Assembly: GCA_964006375.1 (NCBI GenBank) | Contig: OZ023262.1 | Coordinates: 49,703,460 to 49,767,459 of the forward strand | Source: Tillus elongatus | Taxonomy: Eukaryota > Arthropoda > Insecta > Coleoptera > Cleridae | Direction of reading: 5' to 3' | Length of the DNA stretch: 64,000 nucleotides | In this document: positions 57,591-64,000 of the stretch, piece by piece | How the letters are laid out: each line of letters opens with the position of its first letter | Numbering within the stretch: the stretch's first letter is position 1 | Translations under genes and position numbers: made by a program | The notes under the pieces: generated by a model | What the model saw: only the letters and a program-made list of their open reading frames with translations | Told to the model about the DNA's origin: nothing | The model's database searches: none

Positions 57591-57595
57591 GTCCA
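57591..57595. repeat. 5-bp target duplication of BEL element, right
   Basis: GTCCA, matching 51119-51123. Confidence 0.9.
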
Positions 57596-58357
57596 CTTCT
57601 CATTTGCCTGCTGGGGAATTGAACTTCCTTTGCAGGCCAGGGGCAGCTCCTCAATAAGTGTGCCCGTGCGTGCGCACTGCCGTGAAAAAAAGAAAATTTT
57701 TGCTATGCTATATTTTGATAAATTTTTATTTACTTTTTTACCTCCTGCATTCAACAAACAAAATGAGTATATCGAGGATTGCAGAGAGTCGGCAGCTATT
57801 AATACAGAATACAGAAAGTGTTAATCGTTGCAGACGTTATATACATCCATATCCATATAAAGCATCGGGCGGCGGTGTGTATTTTTCGGCGCTCTCTGGA
57901 AATGCGACACTTCAGTGCGAAATGATCGCCGAATCTTGATGATCTTCGTCGAAAACGACCAAATAAGCAATCTGTTGTGCGCTATAAAATTACACACTTC
58001 CAGTTTGTAGTGGACTTTTGGCAGAGCGTGTGTGTATCTACTACCTAGTAATTTTCATCTTCGCGTCGGATTGATTTTTAATTAGATCATTTCATTGTTG
58101 TTCTAACAAGATAATTATTATTATTATGATGGTTACTACTTCACGTTGCTTAATAAGTGGATAAAATAATTGTGATACTGTGATTAATTCAGTGGGTATT
58201 TTAAATTTAAAGGTTAACTTTTTAAGGGACTTTTTAACTACTATAACGTATAAGTAACTAGAGGAAAACTTGGTAAGTAGTTAATAATTAATAAGTTTAG
58301 TAAGTAGGTTTCTTTATAATACATTTTCGGGAAAAAAAATTAGCGAGCCCTTCATTT
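57596..58357 (+). promoter_or_regulatory. Non-repeat stretch with possible promoter and first exon
   Basis: Less AT-rich than its surroundings and free of the window's repeat families. TATAAAA at 57983-57989 is followed about 290 bp later by a consensus 5' splice site CTTG|GTAAGT (exon edge 58272). An upstream 58-codon frame (Met near 57763, MSISRIAESRQLLIQN ...) overlaps but is not recognised. A 5' noncoding exon of a gene to the right is possible but unproven. Confidence 0.3.
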
Positions 58358-58500
58358 TTAGTGAATTTTCATTTTAAAAAATTCACTAATAAAGAGGTAT
58401 CGAAGGAGAGACTGCAAAAATTTTTTCAAATGAGCGCGAACTAGGACTCCTAGAACCCATATCCGGGGTCAGTTTCAATTTTTATATGTTTATATATATT

Positions 58501-58922
58501 CATTGATTGTTGTTGCCCTTACTTGGTGAAACTTGTCCATACTACATACAGACTTGGAGACTACTTCTCTGGCTTCACTGTTGTTGGTACGAAATCATGA
58601 CAACTACAAATAAAGATCTGTTACTATGTTATATGATGTTTTGATCAAAAATTTTTTATCAAATTGAAAATAAAATGAAATACAGATCAACAGATCTTTA
58701 TTTGTAGTTGTCATGATTTCGTACTAATTCAATTTTTATCTGTCTGAGAATGCTGTCAAGCAGCGAAACTATAGTCACAGAAACGTTGAAGAACATCCTA
58801 GAACTTCCAGAATTCGTAAGGGCCACTTGCTCCAGTTAGCTTACGCGCTGGCTACATCCTTCACCTACAAAAATGAAAACCAACAGTGAAGCCAGAGAAG
58901 AAGTCTCCAAGTCTGTATGTAG

Positions 58923-58923
<1 letters not shown>
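58501..58923 (+). mobile_element. Penelope-like terminal segment with nested inverted repeats and hammerhead-like core
   Basis: Outer 42-bp inverted arms (58542-58583 / 58881-58922, one mismatch; TACATACAGACTTGGAGAC) enclose an inner perfect 36-bp pair (58587-58622 / 58689-58724; GAAATCATGACAACTAC). Between the inner pair and the right arm lies a hammerhead-like motif (58739-58781). No protein domain. Penelope-like elements are known to carry hammerheads in their terminal repeats, hence the assignment. Confidence 0.55.
58739..58781 (+). ncRNA. Hammerhead ribozyme-like motif
   Basis: Stem I TCTGT/ACAGA (58739-58743 with 58777-58781); core CTGAGAA (consensus CTGANGA, so one deviation); stem II GCTG-TCAAG-CAGC; GAAA; very short stem III around C-TATA-G; then GTC just before the cleavage position. 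The arrangement matches the minimal hammerheads of Penelope-like elements, probably with weakened activity from the core change. Confidence 0.5.
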
Positions 58924-59007
<84 letters not shown>

Positions 59008-59339
59008 CCGATAACTCAAAAAATAAGCAACTGATTTCGAGGAAACTCGGCAAGTGCCTTTCTTTTATTAATGGCTTGGATGAGTTCGTTAGTCAGGAAA
59101 ATCGGATAACGTTGTCCGGGAAAATTTTGAGTTTTGTTTCAAAAGAAAAAACCTTTTCTCCGAAAATTACAAAGGTATTTTAACGAAATTTGGTGCATAT
59201 GTTGCCTTGTAAAAGACCTTACTACACACTAAAATTCAACTTTCTACATTTTTAGAAAATTGAGATTCAAATTTTGAGTTATGAGACATATCAAATGGGA
59301 CTTACACATAAATTGTGTAATAAAAAAATTACGACTTCT

Positions 59340-59590
59340 GTCACATAAATTTTTGAAACAGATACTACGGTTGCAGGAACTAAGAAGTGTATGCACTTGT
59401 GGAATCACACTTAAATTATGGTATACTTGGATGGGGAGGTGGGCTCAAGTGTCGCATTAATGGTTTGGGAGTCATGCAGAAGAGAATCTTGAGAATACTG
59501 CTAGGGAGGGAACCAACATACCCCTCGAGAAACTTGTATAGTGAAAGCCAGATGCTCGACATTAGAGAGCTTTATGTTGTTCAGTATTAG
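59340..59590 (+). pseudogene. LINE reverse transcriptase C-terminal fragment
   Basis: Reads ALVESHLNYGILGWGG, LGVMQKRILRILLGREPTYP and DIRELYVVQY, the thumb region of Jockey/CR1-type RTs, then a stop. It abuts the minus-strand LINE beginning near 59590. Confidence 0.7.
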
Positions 59591-60540
59591 TAGTAGTAGC
59601 AATGGTGGGGAGGCTAACGCCAGGCAAGTAGGCCACAACGGGCCCTTTTTGCCAACCCCGGCAACCTAGCAACCATGCTCTACCCCTCCTCAGTTCTGTC
59701 ACCAAACCTCCTCGACCTCGAAATAAAGGCCATGACGGTCGTCCATTGCACGGAACTTACCTGGCTCCTCTGTTCAAAGACTCCCAAAAGCCCCACCTTC
59801 ACACAGTTAGTGGTAAGACGTTTCTTCCGTCTCGCCGCATTCTTGGCAAATCCCCCCCCCCCCCCCCCCGGACACATATCAATGCAGGTGTCTTCTGAAC
59901 GCACAGTGGCCCATCAGCACCCCAATGATGTGGTGAAGCGCAGAACGACTCCTACCAAGAAGCCAGACAGTCTTGTTCCTGTCCGGCCTCCCCATGAAAT
60001 CACTCGCCTGCCTGCATCCACCAACCGACCTCCAGTGCTTCTCCATGGCCTCCTCAGTCCATGTATCTAGGGTGTGGGAGACCATCTTCCTACTTATAGC
60101 TATAGCAGGCTCCGGGCCACAGAACGCCCGCCGGGAACCAACCCTTGCGAGTTCATTCGCCAGTTCGTTCCCCGTGAGGCAATAGTGTCCCGAAACCCAC
60201 ACAAGTTGCACCTCCTTTGTCCTGGACAGTCCCGTAAGAGCGTCAGCACACTCCTGAACCAGCGTTGACCTAATCCTGGGCGCGCAGACTGCCTGAAGGA
60301 CCGCTTGGCTATCTGAGCAAATGTATACACAGTTCTCAGGGCTCATCCTCACATCCTGCCGATTAACTACAGATAGCTGCAAAATGGGATAAAGGCAGCT
60401 TATATAGGTCCAACTAAGCTGGGGGTTTTTTTTTTGTTGGCATTTTTCCTTTGTACGTTTTATCACGCGCCCAGTACCCCTATTCACTCCTGGCCCCGGA
60501 CCTTTCTTGGGGGTTGTTTCCAAGAAAATTGTTTCTTGAG
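59591..60540 (-). pseudogene. RNase H-bearing LINE 3' end (I/R1-like), broken
   Basis: Minus strand: CVYICSDSQAVLQAV (RNase H), EVQLVWVSGHYCLTGNELAN (HxGxxGNE motif with C/L changes), SALHHIIGVLMGHCAFRRHLH, then after a frame change at the poly-C tract (59852-59868 on +, poly-G in the element) FAKNAARRKKRL and the final residues to about 59680. The 3' UTR follows to a short TAG-repeat tail at 59587-59599. The catalytic domains upstream are absent. Confidence 0.75.
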
Positions 60541-60866
60541 CTTAGCTGGTAATTTAAAAATTTGTATTATAACAAAATAAAATTGGTGTTCTACTGCCAT
60601 GTATAATCATAAAATTGCTCCAGTTTTTTTGTTTAGGTTGTGACCTGTAATAGTTGGTGAAATAAAGTGATACTTTGGGTAAATAAATTTATGAAAAGTT
60701 GAGAGCATTATGCGAAGATTATAGTGTACCATCTGGTGTGGTCACCTGAGCTTGGAAATAGCCGTAAGTGTTAAAATACAAGATTAGATGAATGTAAATA
60801 ATTTACAATATAGTACGTCTAGAGAACAAACTGTGGGGTATCTTTATCACTCAGCTGATCAATTCG
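60541..60866. other. Intergenic, nothing recognised
   Basis: AT-rich, no feature seen. Confidence 0.4.
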
Positions 60867-60938
60867 TTGATTGGTAGTTCCGTTAAAAAAAAAAGAATTT
60901 GTTTCCATATTAAATTGAATATTAGGTGCAACAATATT

Positions 60939-61238
60939 ATGAGTGAAATATTGAGAATACTGGCTGAGGTAAAACAGATCAGGTATGAATTGAAGGATTT
61001 CAAGGCCAGGTTGGAGCGAGCAGTTGAGAAGGCTCATAAAAGACTCATTGTCGTTGAGTTCATTTCATATTTTAAGAAAGTAGCAATTCTGAAGTCCACA
61101 GGGAATCTAAGGGGCACTGGAATTTATGTTAATCATGATCTAACGGACGAGGCGCAAAGAATAAACAAGATTCTGAGAAGGCAGTTGAGACTAGCAAAAG
61201 CAGTAGACCCGAAGGCTTATCGAAAAAAAATATTCTAG
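60939..61238 (+). pseudogene. LINE ORF1-like C-terminal domain
   Basis: From Met 60939 the frame reads a coiled-coil-like segment (ILRILAEVKQIRYELKDFKA) followed by LKSTGNLRGTGIYVNHDLTD and a basic tail (RINKILRRQLRLAKAV). The L-x-G-T-G-I-x-V-x-x-D-L pattern is seen in insect LINE ORF1 proteins resembling L1 ORF1p C-terminal domains, which bind RNA. It ends at TAG 61236-61238. No RT follows. Confidence 0.55.
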
Positions 61239-61360
61239 GGGTGAGATTTTCACAGTGGAAGAGTTTCTTGTTACAGACGAGTTTGAAATAGCGCCACAGG
61301 TTGAAGAAAAGTCGAATAGTGCTCCCGCTACACCGAATGCAAGTTTTATCACTAGATCAT

Positions 61361-61361
<1 letters not shown>

Positions 61362-61443
<82 letters not shown>
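61362..61443. repeat. (TA)n microsatellite
   Basis: An 82-bp TA tract between the ORF1-like frame and the Penelope remnant. Confidence 0.95.
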
Positions 61444-61446
<3 letters not shown>

Positions 61447-61449
61447 CAA

Positions 61450-61990
61450 ATGAGGGGCTTTGGTCAGGGGATGAGTATGATTAAGAGGGTCACCGGTATT
61501 TGTTGAGACAGATAATGGGGAAATAAAATTGCCTGTGGTATTTATTTTCTTTTTGTGCGTTCGTAATGAAGATATAATAGGTTTGCAAGTAGTCGGAACG
61601 CGAAGACCATCATCTCTCTTATTTAAACAATCGGGACGTTTTCCAATCTCGATTGCTTCACGGATAATTCTCGTTTTGAAGTTGTAAACCAGTGCTATTG
61701 TTTTGGCATTATCGAAGTCTATTTTGTGTCCTGTATGAATATGGTGCATGGTCAGTGCCGATGAGGGGTCAGATTTTCTAACTGCGAGGGTGTGTTCATA
61801 TATTCTGTTGTGGATGCGTCTGTTTGTCCTACGTAAGTTCGGGAACAGTCGGAACAAGGAATTTCGTAAACTCCGTGGGATTCGTTTGGAATCGTATCCT
61901 TAGGAGTTTTTATCAGATACGAAAGTTTTTGCTCTGTTGTGAATACGGTTTTGATATCATGATAATATCAAATTTGATATAAAATACCGA
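61450..61990 (-). pseudogene. Penelope-like element, GIY-YIG endonuclease end
   Basis: Minus strand from about 61970: YLIKTPKDTIPNESHGVYEI then PCSDCSRTYVGQT, the GVYEIPC...YVGQT start of the GIY-YIG nuclease fused to Penelope RTs. After a one-base frameshift near 61825, NRRIHNRIYEH, SALTMHHIHTGHKIDFDNAK and REAIEIGKRPDCLNKRDDG follow, ending in the usual post-nuclease tail. The RT part is missing. This endonuclease gives Penelope elements their target cleavage. Confidence 0.85.
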
Positions 61991-63080
61991 TATAACTATT
62001 AAGTATTGAAAATAAATATTGGACGATGATTATGAATGAAAATTGTGAGTTAAGGACTTAAAACAATACAATTTTGCGTAAAATAGAAAATCAGTATATC
62101 AGTAAATCATATTCTAAGATCAGTGTTAACACTCGGTTAATGGCCATGAAAACAAGACTCCATGGACATTATTATTATTATTGTATTGTATAACCGGGGG
62201 AAATAACTAATGCATTATGTAGTGGTAGTAGTAACAGTATCAGCATTTTTTATAGTTTGTCTCCGTGCAGAAAACAATATTTGTTAGGTTCTTTGGGACA
62301 AATTTAGTACCACAGGCGTCAAATGTTCTTTGTATCAAAACCTGCTTACAAAATGATAAGGGTAGTGATAGATAAGTTACTAGATCCATCATTTTTATTA
62401 TCGAAGATTTCACAGGTTAGTTGGTCAATATTTTTTTAATAAATAGCATTTTAAAACATATTTCTGTATTTCTCATATTGTATGTCTCAAACAGGTACAG
62501 TCTCTTGCTTAAATTTAGACATACCTACGTTTGTTAACCGTAAGCCTATCGAGGTTAATTTACAAGCTGCTTGCTTGCGTTAGACCAGATTTTAGTGTAG
62601 TCTTGGACAAGAGCTAGGTTCATATACTCGCGAATTGTGAAACGTATTCCTATCGGTTTATTTAAAATAATATCGTAAACTGTTGTTTTTTATTAGATTT
62701 TATAAATGTATTTTACTAATTCTTGTGTGCACACAGTTAGAAGTATTTCTTTATGATCAGAATACTACTGTGACATGAAATCAAAGTTATGGCTCTTAAC
62801 ACGATCAAAATCTCTTCTCTACTTTTAAGTTTGTGTAACCCCTATGTTAATTAAGCGCCCCCCCTTATTATACTTACTTAGCTTGTGCTTATATATGTAA
62901 TATCAAAATAAAAAGGGAGTGAAACAGCAAGTGAATTTATTTACTTTAGTGCTGTATTCGATATTATCTCAAAAATACATTATAGGCGACAATGTGGAAT
63001 GGAACTTCGGCAAATGTATAGTTTACTGCAAGGAGGGTTTTAGAACTTTTTTTCAGAAACATGCTGAGAACCTCCCTTGG
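61991..63080. other. Intergenic, nothing recognised
   Basis: AT-rich. No coding region longer than about 70 codons and no motif. AGCAAGTGAATTTA at 62927 hints at a terminus of the TA-core family. Confidence 0.4.
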
Positions 63081-63465
63081 ATGCACAAGCCACAAGGCAA
63101 ATTTGTTGCAAACAACCCTCAAGAAAGTTAAGGGACCAAGAATTAATAGGGGCGCTGGGCGGGGAGGAAATCTGAGCGAAAAATGCTAAAAAAAAATTTA
63201 GTCGGACTTTGAAAAGATGTTTTTCACATTTTGCAGCAATACTTTCTTTAAATCCTGTCTGCCCCACACAGCACCCATATTCGCCCAGATCCAGTAACTT
63301 TCTTGGGGGTTGCTCCCAAGAAATGTTTCTTGTGCTTTATGCTTTGAAGGTAGTTGTATGCATGCACAAGGGGAGGAAGAACCACCTGTGTTTTTAGTTA
63401 GGGGGCAGAAACCCTTTTTGACATGGGGGTTCTTCTTCCCTTTTGCATGCATACAATCACCCTCA
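63081..63465. repeat. Foldback repeat
   Basis: TGTATGCATGCACAAGGGGA near 63354 pairs with TTTTGCATGCATACA near 63438-63452 (about 30-bp inverted arms). TTCTTGGGGGTTGCTCCCAAGAA at about 63301-63323 is itself a hairpin. A related hairpin block (TTTCTTGGGGGTTGTTTCCA) is at about 60503-60540. Confidence 0.6.
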
Positions 63466-63714
63466 TTGCATGAACCAAGGGATTTTTTTATATTCAGCTT
63501 TCTAGTGTATTTTTTGTTGAGTATAATTCCTGTTTATTAATTTCTTTGTTTGAGTTTTGTATCCAAATTACTGTATAAACATTTATGATAGAGCTCATGT
63601 TTTTGCTTGCCTTTCTTTCCCTTATTTTTTACTGTTCCTAAGTAAATAAAGTAATGTTTTATAACTTTTAGTATAAGGCTAATTCACTATATTATTCTTA
63701 TGAAAGGTTTGATT
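63466..63714. other. Short AT-rich spacer
   Basis: No feature seen. Confidence 0.4.
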
Positions 63715-64000
63715 GTGAGTGGGCCATACCGGTCCCTCCACCGCGACTATAAGGTCTATTGTGGCTCACGCCTAATAGTCTATATTTCGCCCAACAAAGC
63801 CAGCCTCCTGCAGAGGTCGGTAATCTTTGTGGGCGAAAGTTGATCCAGATCCTCCGGAGCAAGCTTTATCTTGCCAAAGAGCAGGTATCTAGTCCTGTCT
63901 GCTGCCGGACAGGAACACAGTACGTGCTCTGCTGTCTCGTCACTCTCCATACACAGCCGGCACTCGGTCTCCTGACCGATTCCAATACGGTGCATGTGGT
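63715..64000 (-). pseudogene. LINE 3' end (RNase H-type), cut by window edge
   Basis: Minus strand from the edge: MHRIGIGQETECRLCMESDE, TAEHVLCSCPAADRTRYLLF, ending ALLGEI and a stop at 63780: the Cys/His C-terminal domain C-x2-C...H-x3-C-x-C of I/R1-like LINEs. The 3' UTR then contains GTGAGCCACAATAGACCT and the GTCGCGGTGGAGG block shared with the tail of the retroposon at 9150-9240. Whether ORF2 is intact beyond the window is unknown. Confidence 0.8.

Larger units (their letters stand above)
58358..59290 (+). repeat. TA-core repeat family copy, split by an inverted-repeat insert
   Basis: 5' module at 58358-58500 (TTTTAGTGAATTTTC, AGAACCCATATCCGGGGTCA, TATATGTTTATATATA). A foreign segment interrupts at the TA position (about 58501-58923). 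Then (TA)n 58925-59007 and the body (ACCGATAACTCAAAAAATAA, GGCTTGGATGAGTTCGTTAG) to about 59290. The insertion lies exactly in the TA tract. Confidence 0.7.

Overview
This is a eukaryotic nuclear window, most likely insect. Two host genes have arthropod-style structure (short phase-matched introns, AATAAA signals), and the rest is AT-rich DNA full of animal retroelement and DNA-transposon families: Jockey/CR1-like, R4-like and RNase H-bearing LINEs, Ty1/copia, BEL/Pao, Penelope, hAT and Tc1/mariner. The species cannot be fixed from the sequence.

Host genes. (1) ELP1, the scaffold subunit of Elongator (tRNA wobble-uridine modification), runs on + from 4826 to 33398 in four exons (4826-7016, 15332-15566, 28548-28894, 33328-33398) with matching splice phases. 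Its first exons lie left of the window. Its introns of about 8.3, 13.0 and 4.4 kb are almost entirely transposon debris. (2) A TFIIIC subunit 6 (GTF3C6-like) gene is at 48672-49955 on +, two exons, 406 aa, with a long unrecognised C-terminal extension. (3) Two phase-compatible candidate 3' exons of an unidentified minus-strand gene lie at 46851-47512.

Mobile DNA, left to right: degraded LINEs 0.3-4.7 kb; a 1,560-bp retroposon made of a GC-rich higher-order tandem array (7681-9240) inside an older Jockey LINE with an 11-bp target duplication; Jockey and CR1-like fragments 11.2-15.1 kb; two copies of a 1.05-kb hAT derivative (17586-18633, 20147-21204); a dead Tc1/mariner element (18.8-19.9 kb); an R4-like LINE (25.5-27.0 kb); an RNase H LINE (29.7-31.4 kb); a 4.4-kb copia element (34424-38863) nested in a LINE (34125-40880); small MITEs (41.9-45.4 kb); a complete, apparently very young BEL/Pao element (51124-57590) with identical LTRs; and Penelope, LINE and foldback remnants to the right edge.

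A recurrent repeat family is threaded through everything. Copies share a 5' inverted-repeat module, a (TA)n tract at a fixed internal position, a conserved body and a 3' terminal hairpin. That layout resembles DINE-1/Helentron-associated elements. Most long (TA)n tracts here sit inside or beside copies of it.
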